NCBI RefSeq assembly: GCF_002863225.1
Contig: NZ_PKEK01000067.1
Coordinates: 33,655 to 97,654, forward strand
Origin: Mycobacterium sp.
GTDB lineage: Bacteria; Actinomycetota; Actinomycetes; Mycobacteriales; Mycobacteriaceae
Length of the DNA stretch: 64,000 nucleotides
Direction of reading: 5' to 3'
The notes under the pieces are model-generated. The model was not told the DNA's origin and made no database searches. It saw only the letters and a list, made by a program, of their open reading frames with translations. The number at the start of each line of letters is the position of its first letter. Within the stretch, counting starts at the first letter, position 1. Positions 46,191 through 53,989 of this stretch are shown piece by piece. The position numbers and the translations under genes are program-made.

Positions 46191-46577
46191 ATGCCTCAAC
46201 ATTGTGTGATCACGAGCGGCGCAGGTGGTATTGGACTATCCGCGGTGAACATCATTGGACGAGACCAGCTCGTGATTATTTGCGACCTGAGCCAGGGTCG
46301 TCTCGACGCGGCAGCGAGAGAACTGGCAGCCCTGGGAATCGACTGCGAGCCAGTTGTCTGCGATGTGACCAGCCGTGCCTCAGTAGCCGCGCTGATCGAT
46401 CGGTCGACAGCTTCTGACACAGTCGCGTCCGTCATTCACACTGCCGGTGTGAGTCCCAGCATGGGTTGCGCTAGTTCGAAAGCCGGTTACCTCACCGGCG
46501 TCGACATCGCCTGCGACGGCGGAGTTTTGGCAGGGATGCGGCTGCGAGACATGATCACCTTGGCTCGTGAAGCCTGA
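46191..46577 (+). pseudogene. Short-chain dehydrogenase, internally deleted
   Basis: The frame starts like a normal SDR (MPQHCVITSGAGGIGLSAVN, the cofactor loop) and goes on to CDVTSRASVAALI and HTAGVSPSMG, then jumps straight to the C-terminal cap SSKAGYLTGVDIACDGGVLA. The segment carrying the catalytic Ser and YxxxK is missing, about 120 residues. Reading continues in frame to the stop at 46577, so it is an in-frame deletion. It overlaps the next gene by 11 bp. It cannot be an active reductase. Confidence 0.75.
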
Positions 46578-46896
46578 CGGTAAGACGGCACGACGTGGCC
46601 TTCGGAACCGCCGAATGCTAGGGCGCGCGGTCCTAGCGATCGGTCTCGCACACTTCGCGATTCCGAAGGCTTTCGATCCGATCAACCGCCTCGGGTTCCC
46701 CGGCCACACGCGCACCTTCACCTACGTAAACGGTGGAGTCGAATCCTTGTTGGGTGTGTTGATGGCGAACCGAAGAACCAGCCGCAAGGCCAGAATCCTG
46801 TCCGCCTGCTACGTCATTCACCTCACCGGCAACATCGTTCGCGCTCAAGCCACGCGGCAGGCAGCGACGGTCGTACGAGTCGACGCCACGGCATAA
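46567..46896 (+). CDS. Small DoxX-like membrane protein
   Basis: 109 residues from the GTG at 46567; the ATG at 46615 is an alternative start. A hydrophobic segment (LGRAVLAIGLAHFAIPKAFD) and LLGVLMANRRTSRKARILSACYV are seen. The pattern fits four-helix DoxX-type proteins, but it is shorter than usual. It lies between the SDR remnant and the P450 gene, with 10 bp to the latter. Confidence 0.6.
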   Translation: MKPDGKTARRGLRNRRMLGRAVLAIGLAHFAIPKAFDPINRLGFPGHTRTFTYVNGGVESLLGVLMANRRTSRKARILSACYVIHLTGNIVRAQATRQAATVVRVDATA

Positions 46897-46906
46897 GGAG
46901 CGACAC

Positions 46907-48208
46907 ATGTCCATCGGTCGGACCGCGCAAGGGGCTGTGCGAATACTCAAACCCGCTGGCGAATTCGTTCGGTTGAACGTCTCCGCCAGCGTGCGGACCC
47001 GTCGACGTGGCTTCTCCGGCTGGACGGGTGCGGTGAACACCGACTACGACCCGCAAGATCCCGCCACTGCCGCCCAGCCTTTCGAGGCCTATTGCGCGCT
47101 ACACAGGGGTGGTCGCGTGCAGTACAACCCCCGGCGCGCCACCTGGATCCTGAGCCGGCTCGCCGACGTTCGCGCAGCGTTGCGTGACACCGATCAGGTC
47201 ACCAGCACCGAAGGCGTCACACGGCTGAAAATCTCGGCACCTCTTGCAGTCCTCACCGACGGCGAAGAACACTCCCGTCTGCGTAAGCAAGTCCAGCCCG
47301 GCTTCAGCAAAGGTGCCATGCAGAGCTGGGAGGTGATAATCGACGAACTCGCGACCGACCTCGTGAGCGAGCTACTGACCAACCCGGGTTCTGACGTTAT
47401 GGCGCGCCTAGCCATACCGATGCCGATTCGCCTGATCGCTCGCATCCTCGGCGTACCTGAAGGTGACACCGACGACTTTCGCCGCTGGTCCGAAAAAGGT
47501 GTCGGGATAATGGATTTCACTCCCACACCGGGTGGACTGGTCAACGCCGCCAAGTCGGCCGTCGCCATGGCCGCTTTGCGACGTTATTTCGTCCGTCAGT
47601 TCGCCGTAGGTGGACTCAAAGGATCCGACACAGTCCTCGGACGTTTGCTCGAACACAACACCGACGGCAGCCTTACCGACAAACAGCTGGTACTCATCGC
47701 CATCCACCTGCTGATCGCCGGGAACGAAACCACCACGAACCTGCTCGGCGGAATGTTCGACACCCTCGCGCACAACCCCGCGCAGTACAACGCGATTCGC
47801 GCCGATCCTGGTCTCATTCCCATCGCAGTCGAAGAGCACCTGCGAACAACGACACCGATCCAAAACCTGTACCGCTACACCCGTGCGGCTTACCAAGTCG
47901 GCGATGTCACCATCCCGAAGGGTTCACGTGTCCTGCTGTCGTTTGGTGCAGCCAACCGTGACCCGTCCGTGTTCGACAATCCCGACGACTTCCGCGCCGA
48001 CCGCAATCCGCGCATGCACGTAGCCTTCGGATACGGACCCCACATGTGCCTGGGAGCATCACTGGCCCGCATGGAAGCCCGGGCAGTGCTGCGGGAGCTG
48101 ACAGCTCGTGTGGCACGTATCGAGCCCGCCGGCCCGACCATCTGGAGCACCCACAGCTCGCTTCGCGGCCCAACCCACTTGCCGGTACACCTCGTCCCCA
48201 GGGATTGA
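46907..48208 (+). CDS. Cytochrome P450 (CYP)
   Basis: A 433-residue P450. The I-helix oxygen-activation motif is in HLLIAGNETTTNLLGG, the ExxR helix in the region VEEHLRTTTPIQ, and the haem ligand Cys in HVAFGYGPHMCLGASLARME (about residue 381). It is a soluble bacterial monooxygenase that needs a ferredoxin and reductase; none is encoded beside it. It probably forms an operon with the membrane protein and SDR remnant, under TetR control. Substrate unknown; steroid-like or lipid substrates are common in mycobacteria. Confidence 0.93.
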   Translation: MSIGRTAQGAVRILKPAGEFVRLNVSASVRTRRRGFSGWTGAVNTDYDPQDPATAAQPFEAYCALHRGGRVQYNPRRATWILSRLADVRAALRDTDQVTSTEGVTRLKISAPLAVLTDGEEHSRLRKQVQPGFSKGAMQSWEVIIDELATDLVSELLTNPGSDVMARLAIPMPIRLIARILGVPEGDTDDFRRWSEKGVGIMDFTPTPGGLVNAAKSAVAMAALRRYFVRQFAVGGLKGSDTVLGRLLEHNTDGSLTDKQLVLIAIHLLIAGNETTTNLLGGMFDTLAHNPAQYNAIRADPGLIPIAVEEHLRTTTPIQNLYRYTRAAYQVGDVTIPKGSRVLLSFGAANRDPSVFDNPDDFRADRNPRMHVAFGYGPHMCLGASLARMEARAVLRELTARVARIEPAGPTIWSTHSSLRGPTHLPVHLVPRD

Positions 48209-48274
48209 CACGTTTCCGCTTTGCTGCCGAAGACCGTCAGGTCCACGGCGGGGCGCACACCAGAACGTCAACCG

Positions 48275-49153
48275 CTAGGTTGACTCTCTATTGCTCTCCG
48301 ATGGCTCTCGTAGGCCGTGTACCGGTTCTTGAGCCCGGCCAATCCCGCGCGCGACCGGGTTGTCGGGCTCAGAACTCCATTGCGACCACGAGCCTGGGAA
48401 CAGCGATCCGCGGTATCCCGCTGCCACGAGCGCCGCGAGCGTGACGGCCGCGGTGACACCCGAGCCGCAGTACGCACCGATCCGATCGGTGTCGACATTT
48501 CGCTCGGCGAGCAGTCGGGCGACCGTCTCGCGACCGACGAACGTGCCGTCATCGGCGAGCACGGCGCCGCTCGGGAGATTCTTGGCGCCGGGGATGTGGC
48601 CGGCGACCGGGTCGATCGGCTCGACGTCGCCGCGGAAACGTTCGGGTGCGCGGGCATCCAGTAGCTCGAAGTCACCTACCTGCTGTGCGGTCAACGTGGG
48701 TAGCGCGCCGTGGTACAGGTCGTCGTGCGCGACGGTGACGTCGCCGGGTGTAGGAGTCACGGGGCCGGTGGACAGCTCGCCCCGCCACCCGGACAGCCCG
48801 CCGTCCAGGATGCGGACGTCGGCGATGCCGGCGGCCGTCAGCACCCACCAGGCTCGGGCCGAACCGGCTCGATTCCAGTCGTCGTAGACCACGGTCGGGA
48901 CGCCGGCGCGCAAGCCCCAGCGCCGCGCCGCGGCCTCGACGGCGCGGCCGGACGGCAGCGGATGTCGTCCCCGTCCGGTGACGGAATGGTCGCTGAGTTC
49001 GTCTTCCAGCGAGACGTAGATCGCACCCGGTAGGTGGCCTTGCAGATAGGTCGCGCGGCCGTCGGGCTGGTCGAGTCGCCAGCGCACATCGAGGATGCTC
49101 ACGGGACCGCCGGCGGCGACCAGGTCAGCCAGCTCCGCCCCCGTGACCAGCAT
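48275..49153 (-). CDS. Thiosulfate/3-mercaptopyruvate sulfurtransferase (double rhodanese)
   Basis: 292 residues from the ATG at 49153 (MLVTGAELADLVAAGGPVSI). Two rhodanese domains: the first, inactive, starts ILDVRWRLDQ and PGAIYVSLEDEL, the second (about 150-270) has the active-site Cys in AYCGSGVTA. It transfers sulfane sulfur, for instance to cyanide or to thiol metabolites. It stands alone between the P450 and a small secreted protein, which begins just beyond its start on the same strand. Confidence 0.9.
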   Translation of the reverse strand: MLVTGAELADLVAAGGPVSILDVRWRLDQPDGRATYLQGHLPGAIYVSLEDELSDHSVTGRGRHPLPSGRAVEAAARRWGLRAGVPTVVYDDWNRAGSARAWWVLTAAGIADVRILDGGLSGWRGELSTGPVTPTPGDVTVAHDDLYHGALPTLTAQQVGDFELLDARAPERFRGDVEPIDPVAGHIPGAKNLPSGAVLADDGTFVGRETVARLLAERNVDTDRIGAYCGSGVTAAVTLAALVAAGYRGSLFPGSWSQWSSEPDNPVARGIGRAQEPVHGLREPSESNREST

Positions 49154-49155
49154 GC

Positions 49156-49524
49156 TTATGACTTGAACCCCAGAGCGTGCAGTGCGTCGATGCAGCCGGC
49201 AATCCAGTCGGCGGGATTCGGTGGCGGCGTTCCTCCGAGAAGTTCCGCCTGACACGCCGTTGCGGCGGTGTAGCCGTTCGCCATCTCGCTGGCGAGGTAC
49301 GCGTGATTCTGCGGCATTGCGAAGAAGTCGTGCTCGGTCTTGTAGCCGTCCTTGTAGGACGGGCTGGTGACGTTGGCTGCCGGCGGGGCGTTGTTAGCCG
49401 GGCCGTGCGGGCAGCCGTTCGCGGTGCACGGCGGATCCGCCTGGGCCCCGGGGGCCATGCCGATGGCGACCACCGCGACGGCTGCGGCGAGCGGGAAAGC
49501 AGTGCGGCCGAACATGTCACGCAT
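49156..49524 (-). CDS. DUF732-type secreted protein
   Basis: 122 residues from the ATG at 49524. The signal peptide (MRDMFGRTAFPLAAAVAVVA to APGAQA) is followed by a mature part with Cys pairs (DPPCTANGCPHG; ACQAELLGG; AGCIDALHALGF). The cysteines probably form disulfides outside the cell. DUF732-type proteins are common in mycobacteria and have no known function. It is 2 bp upstream of the sulfurtransferase gene. Confidence 0.75.
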   Translation of the reverse strand: MRDMFGRTAFPLAAAVAVVAIGMAPGAQADPPCTANGCPHGPANNAPPAANVTSPSYKDGYKTEHDFFAMPQNHAYLASEMANGYTAATACQAELLGGTPPPNPADWIAGCIDALHALGFKS

Positions 49525-49607
49525 GATTTCATGCCTGTCGAGCCGCAGGGCGAAAGTCAAGGGAAATCCCTGTATCCGCCGGGCAATGAAACGCCTACAA
49601 AGAACAG

Positions 49608-49982
49608 ATGAGATTGCTATCAGGCCTGGCGGCCGCAACCATTCTTACCGGTGCCGCGATCAGCGTGGCCGGACCGGCGTCAGCCGAGCCACTGGATGGT
49701 CCCTACACCCATACGATCACCGACAAGAGTGGCGGGCCGTTCCACATTGGCGGGCAGACACCCTGGATCTTGAGCCCCTGCGGGTCAACCTGCCTGCGTA
49801 TCCACCAAGCAGCGGATCCGGAGTGGGACGCGGATGTGCACCTGGAGGGCAAGACGTGGGCCGGACCTATCAACGCGCACCGAACGATCTCGTTCGACAA
49901 GGACACGTTGGTTGGAAAAGAGGTCCTGACCAAGGACGACGGCGAGGTGTACAACGTCGGCTTCACCCTCACCAAAGCCTGA
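49608..49982 (+). CDS. Small secreted mycobacterial protein
   Basis: A 124-residue protein with a clear signal peptide (MRLLSGLAAATILTGAAISV then AGPASA) and a mature domain with one disulfide-like Cys pair in SPCGSTCLRIHQ. The rest is beta-strand-rich (VHLEGKTWAGPINAHRTISF). The family is found in mycobacteria; function unknown. It is divergent from the DUF732 gene and is the last chromosomal gene before the tRNA fragment. Confidence 0.75.
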   Translation: MRLLSGLAAATILTGAAISVAGPASAEPLDGPYTHTITDKSGGPFHIGGQTPWILSPCGSTCLRIHQAADPEWDADVHLEGKTWAGPINAHRTISFDKDTLVGKEVLTKDDGEVYNVGFTLTKA

Positions 49983-49993
49983 CTCGGCGCCAG

Positions 49994-50040
49994 TGGTGCC
50001 CCCGGCAGGATTCGAACCTGCGACACCGGCTTTAGGAGAG
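49994..50040 (-). tRNA. 3' half of tRNA-Arg(CCT), attachment-site remnant
   Basis: Read on the minus strand, the segment gives CTCCTAA (anticodon loop with CCT), AAGCCGGTGTC, the T-arm GCAGGTTCGAATCCTGC and the acceptor end GGGGGCACCA. The 5' half (D-arm and GCCCCC start) is absent at higher coordinates. An isolated 3' half is what remains after integration of an element into a tRNA gene; the intact copy should lie at the other end. Confidence 0.75.
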
Positions 50041-50304
50041 CCTACAAGCCCTCCTCGTCATGGTCTTGAAAGGTGTTGTGAGCTGGCGATTTAACGCCAT
50101 CCGGCACCAGTCGAAACCATGGCGTGTCGCGGATTCACCGACCGAGCACCGACCACAGATAAGCGTTGACTTCCGGGCTCAGAAACGAGCGAAGCCCCTC
50201 GCCATGCAACCGACGGGCTCCACGGAGGCAATATGCAAACCACCGTTTATGCGCGCACGGGCAGTGTAGCGCCGAGGCGACTGAACATCACACGGCAGTC
50301 GTCG

Positions 50305-50577
50305 TCATTTATCGAGGGCTCGGATCAGAAGATCTTTGATCTCGGCCTGGCCCTCCTCCAAGGACCGCACCCGCGCATTAGTGTCAGCTGCGTCCGACTT
50401 GAGTCCAGCCACACCAGACTTGAGTTCACCAACGTCGGACCGGAGCTGTCGTTGCCCCTCAGCCAGTTCCCGCTGGTTAGCCCCGAGCGCATTGACCGCC
50501 GCGAGCACCGCCCGATAATCGGCTTGGCTGGCCTCCAAAGCCGCGACTCTCGCTTCAAGGTCTTCCAGCGTCGCCAT
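50305..50577 (-). CDS. Coiled-coil hypothetical protein
   Basis: A 90-residue protein built almost completely of heptad-like repeats (LEDLEARVAALEASQADY, LKSGVAGLKSDAADTNARV), ending IKDLLIRALDK. A predicted long parallel coiled coil with no transmembrane or catalytic motif. No family recognised; similar short coiled-coil proteins occur on actinobacterial phages and plasmids. It is alone on its strand, in the first kilobase of the island. Confidence 0.6.
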   Translation of the reverse strand: MATLEDLEARVAALEASQADYRAVLAAVNALGANQRELAEGQRQLRSDVGELKSGVAGLKSDAADTNARVRSLEEGQAEIKDLLIRALDK

Positions 50578-50837
50578 CGGTGCATCCTATCCCGCAGATC
50601 AGCTCTGGGTCTGCCGCGAAGTGCCGGGACGATCGCCTCGGCGATTGTGGACGGTGCCAAACCACCGCAGGAAGCGGCACCTCGACCTGACATTGACATG
50701 ACCCTATGCACCGCTGCCGACATCGCCGCGTCGCGTGCCTCTGCCAACCTCCGCGGCGTCGTCGGCCCGGACGGCTAATCTGCCTTCAAGGGGGAGACGC
50801 AGGCGCTGACGGCCCGTGCACAGATGGGTGGGAAAAG

Positions 50838-51827
50838 GTGGCGCGGAAGTGGTCCTACTGGACGCGCAACAAGCTGCAGATCCTGGCCGACTACTTGCCT
50901 GCCTTCAACGCGGCGAGTCAGAAGAGGGCCGAGCAGCGGATCTATCTCGACCTGATGGCCGGCCAACCGGACAACGTCGAGCGCCACACCGACATCGAGT
51001 TCGACGGCTCACCGACCGTGGCGCTGAAGGCGGATCCCGGGTTCACCGTCCTCCGGTTCGGGGAGCTGGGAGCCAGGGCCGACAAGCTCTCCGCATCGTT
51101 GGCTGAGCGATTCCCCGGTGACAACCGGTACAAGGTGATCAAGGGTGACTGCAACGCGACGATCGACGAAGTGCTCCGGGAACTCCAACCGCTGCGGTGG
51201 GCACCCACGTTCGCGTTTCTCGATCAGCAGGCCGCCGAGATCCACTGGAGCACCATCGAGAAGGTCGCGCGCTTCCGCCAGAACAAGAGCGGGTGGAAGA
51301 CCGAGTTGTGGATGCTGATGTCGCCCACGATGATCGCCCGGGAGGCACGCCGGTCCGAGGAGTTCCGTCTGCGGGTGTCGAACCTGTACGGCGGTGACGA
51401 CTGGCTCCGCATCCTGCGAGCCCTCGACGCGCGCAAGATCAAGGCCGAGGAATACCGGCAGGAGATGGTCAACCTGATGCGGTTCCAGCTCGAAACGGTC
51501 CTCGGCTACCAGTACACCCATCGAATCCCGATGACCATGTCGACCAACAAGATGACGATCTTCGACATGGTCTTCGTGACCGACCACGACGCCGGCGACA
51601 AGATCATGCGGCACCTGTACAACAAAGCGGCGCAGCGCGAGCCCGAGATGATGCGGCAGGCGCAAGTGGCCAAGGCGGACAAGGACGCAGAGGCGGCGGG
51701 GATGATCGGGTTGTTCGACGTCGGCGAACTCAGCGTGAAGCCGAGCGACAGTCTCGGGCAAGTCCTCTGGACACCGGAACCGACGTGGGATCCGGCATCA
51801 CGTAACTGGTGGAACGATGGAGGTTAA
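50838..51827 (+). CDS. tcmP: Three-Cys-motif partner protein TcmP
   Basis: 329 residues from the GTG at 50838 (VARKWSYWTRNKLQILADYL). The WTxxKLxxLxxYL start, LDLMAGQPDN, and FLDQQAAEIHWSTIEKVA match the TcmP family, which may carry a methyltransferase-like or nucleotide-binding fold. Members regularly lie next to a three-Cys-motif radical-SAM-like gene. Here that gene is tail-to-tail with it, overlapping by 4 bp. Molecular function is not established. Confidence 0.8.
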   Translation: MARKWSYWTRNKLQILADYLPAFNAASQKRAEQRIYLDLMAGQPDNVERHTDIEFDGSPTVALKADPGFTVLRFGELGARADKLSASLAERFPGDNRYKVIKGDCNATIDEVLRELQPLRWAPTFAFLDQQAAEIHWSTIEKVARFRQNKSGWKTELWMLMSPTMIAREARRSEEFRLRVSNLYGGDDWLRILRALDARKIKAEEYRQEMVNLMRFQLETVLGYQYTHRIPMTMSTNKMTIFDMVFVTDHDAGDKIMRHLYNKAAQREPEMMRQAQVAKADKDAEAAGMIGLFDVGELSVKPSDSLGQVLWTPEPTWDPASRNWWNDGG

Positions 51828-52570
51828 CCCGTTGCTGCGGCCGGCATCTCGTCCCACAGCTGGCCGTCGAGCTCGCGCCCGAACGCCTTCGGCGTGCGGC
51901 CACCCCACTGCTTGAAGAAGAACGGGACGTCGGCGTCGCTGCATGCGTCCCGGATTCCACGCGCCCAGGGCAGCTCCATCGGCCGGTACCGGGGGCCGGA
52001 CTCGCCGCCCGCGATGACCCAGCCAATGCCCGTGAGGTCGATGCCGTCCAGGGGTCCGAGCAGCGGCTCGCAGGACAGGAACCGCACCGCGGCCGGTACC
52101 TCGCGGAGGTGGTCGACGCGATTCAGAACATCGGCGCCCTCGACCGAGACGCCCATCCAGACGTTGTCTGGCCAGTCCAGCTTGTCGGCGACGCGGCGCA
52201 ACCGCAGGCTGCGTTTCGTCAGCACCTGGTAGGTGTGCCGCGGGGTGTCGCGGCACACGTCGAACACATCGCGGATGAAGTCCAGCGGCACTTTGGCGTG
52301 GAAAAGGTCGCTCATCGAGTTCACGAACACGACCCGCGGTGTCTTCCACCGCAGCGGTTCGCCCAACGCCTGCGGGTGCACCGCTACGCCGAAGCCCGGG
52401 CCCGAAGTGCGAGGGTCTCCGTCAGCTTGATACTTCTCCGAGGCCATGGCCTTGAGCCGCTTGGCCAGGGTCATCGCGTAGCAGTGGTCGCAGCCGGCAG
52501 AGACGCGGTCACAGCCGGTGACCGGGTTCCAGGTGGCTTCGGTCCATTCGATCGACGATCGGTCCGCCAT
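51824..52570 (-). CDS. Phage Gp37/Gp68-type (DUF5131) three-Cys-motif protein
   Basis: 248 residues from the ATG at 52570 (MADRSSIEWTEATWNPVTGC). Three Cys (C20, C27, C30) in TGCDRVSAGCDHCYAM make the C-x6-C-x2-C motif of radical-SAM-like iron-sulfur sites. Downstream blocks (VFVNSMSDLFH, GVSVEGADVLNRVDHL, SCEPLLGPL, WVIAGGESG, FFFKQWGG) are the family signature. It is the usual partner of TcmP. Chemistry unknown; DNA- or nucleotide-directed modification is a guess. The upstream region (52571-52939) carries no other convincing gene. Confidence 0.85.
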   Translation of the reverse strand: MADRSSIEWTEATWNPVTGCDRVSAGCDHCYAMTLAKRLKAMASEKYQADGDPRTSGPGFGVAVHPQALGEPLRWKTPRVVFVNSMSDLFHAKVPLDFIRDVFDVCRDTPRHTYQVLTKRSLRLRRVADKLDWPDNVWMGVSVEGADVLNRVDHLREVPAAVRFLSCEPLLGPLDGIDLTGIGWVIAGGESGPRYRPMELPWARGIRDACSDADVPFFFKQWGGRTPKAFGRELDGQLWDEMPAAATG

Positions 52571-52905
52571 CGTGGTCTCCTCAGCTGGTTCCGGGCCTGT
52601 GCTCCACCTTATGGTCAGGCACCGACACAGAATCACATCCATGTAATTTGTAATGGCGTGTCGCTTGGCGCTATGCGGCGGGGCGAGTCCGTTCATCGGC
52701 TGCGTCTGCGCGGGACTCGACCATCGCCCACAACATCACCCTGTCTCCATTTGTCTCCCTGCCTTGTTTCCCAGTCCTGCACTGCCGCAACACAACCCGC
52801 TACCAAGACCACGAACCTTCCATCAGAGGGCACCGCCATCAACCGTTTTCGACCAGCCCACGAACCACACACCTCTTGCATTAAGGTCACGGAACGGTAA
52901 CGCCG

Positions 52906-52921
52906 TTTCGTCCGTACGAAA
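52906..52921. promoter_or_regulatory. Operator-like inverted repeat
   Basis: TTTCGTCCGTACGAAA: perfect 6-bp arms TTTCGT/ACGAAA around CCGT, ending 18 bp before the start of the zinc-finger gene at 52940. This is the right place for an autoregulator site. The rest of the 52571-52939 gap shows no gene. Confidence 0.5.
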
Positions 52922-52939
52922 TTGCGGTAGCGTCTCACC

Positions 52940-53353
52940 ATGCCCGATCCACTCCTTTGCCCGCGCTGCTACGGGCAGCTGCCGGCGCCTGGCGGTCGGG
53001 GTCGTCGACGCGTGTGGTGCTCGCAAACGTGTCGGCGGGCCGCCTACGAGGAGCGCCGAGCTGCTCGCTCCGGAGCGATCGGGCTGCGCGTCGAGCGCGT
53101 CGTGGAGCGGGTCGAAAAGCCGGTGTGGTGTGTGGAGTATCGCGACCGCTTCGTTGAGGTGATCCCCCCGCCACCAGACCCGGCCCAGGCGGCCGCGATC
53201 GTCCTGAATTCGCCACGCGCCTGCCGGATGGTGCTCGACAGCCTGACCGACGCCGCCACACTGGGCACGTTGCATCGCGGCGAGCACGCCGCCACCGTGC
53301 GCGCGGCCGCGCGCCTGCTGACCGCACTTCGGGTCGCCGGGCTGCTGAAGTAA
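52940..53353 (+). CDS. Zinc-finger hypothetical protein
   Basis: A 137-residue protein. The N-terminus has four Cys in a zinc-ribbon or FCS/MYM-like pattern (C7, C10, C27, C31: LCPRCYGQLP and VWCSQTCRRAAYEERR). The C-terminal half is helical (AAAIVLNSPRACRMVLDSL; AATVRAAARLLTALRV). No family identified by name; actinobacterial elements often carry such proteins. An operator-like palindrome sits just upstream, so it may regulate itself. Confidence 0.65.
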   Translation: MPDPLLCPRCYGQLPAPGGRGRRRVWCSQTCRRAAYEERRAARSGAIGLRVERVVERVEKPVWCVEYRDRFVEVIPPPPDPAQAAAIVLNSPRACRMVLDSLTDAATLGTLHRGEHAATVRAAARLLTALRVAGLLK

Positions 53354-53404
53354 TCACCGGGGCTACGCCCACGCCCGCGGTGCAGCGCACCGCGCCGCGC
53401 GGAC

Positions 53405-53546
53405 GCGGCCGCGCCGGCACGCGTCTTCCAACCTGCTTCCCTCGCGGCGCGCCGCGAACTTGTCAACCAGCGCGGCCGCGCCGGCACGCGTCTTCCAACC
53501 TGCTTCCCTCGCGGCGCGCGGCGACCTTGTCAGCCAGCGCGGCCGC
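53405..53546. repeat. 67-bp direct repeats (2.1 copies)
   Basis: Units start at 53405, 53472 and a partial at 53539 with a constant 67-bp period. Each has GCGGCCGCGCCGGCACGCG, then TCTTCCAACCTGCTTCCCTC, a GC-rich palindrome-rich stretch, and an end similar to TTGTCAACCAGC. The units are nearly identical (a few changes). They sit in a 636-bp gap (53354-53989) that otherwise holds no convincing gene. Confidence 0.8.
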
Positions 53547-53989
53547 AGTTCGCCGATGCAGCCACGCCGTCAACGAAGCGGAGGATCTCTGACCTTCCAA
53601 AATGGCCTGCCCTTATCCTTGCTGCGCCGAGCTGATAGCTCATGGACAGGATCGCTGCATCAACACCAGGTTGATTGACAGTGGCTGCTTTTCAGGCGAT
53701 TTGACGACAATGGCGACCGCTGCGTGCTCTTACGCGCCCGTGCCGGCGAGCAGTTACGGGCGGGAGCCGATTATCGCGATGTTGAGTGGCGACCCCTACG
53801 TGATTGTTCACGTACGAGTTATTTCCGGGGCATTGGTAGACGGCTCTTTGAAGTGTCTTTTACGCTGCGGCCATGCAACGACAGCGCGAGCCCCAACAAT
53901 TGCCCAGCGGTCGACCGCTGGGACTGCGGTCTAGTCGCTCGTACGCCAGCACACAGCGTCACAGCACCCACGCGAAGGGCTGAAAAGCT

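Noticed and set aside
49994..50040. Complete tRNA gene
   Set aside because: No D-arm or acceptor 5' strand pairs with the visible 3' half.
53405..53546. CRISPR array
   Set aside because: Only 2.1 copies with no unique spacers between units; the copies are contiguous 67-bp tandem repeats.
53602..53989. Possible genes in the gap before the 603-residue protein, including an arginine-rich frame near 53677-53860 (RRFDDNGDRCVLLRARAGE)
   Set aside because: No start with a ribosome site and no recognised family; a degraded remnant is possible but not supported enough.
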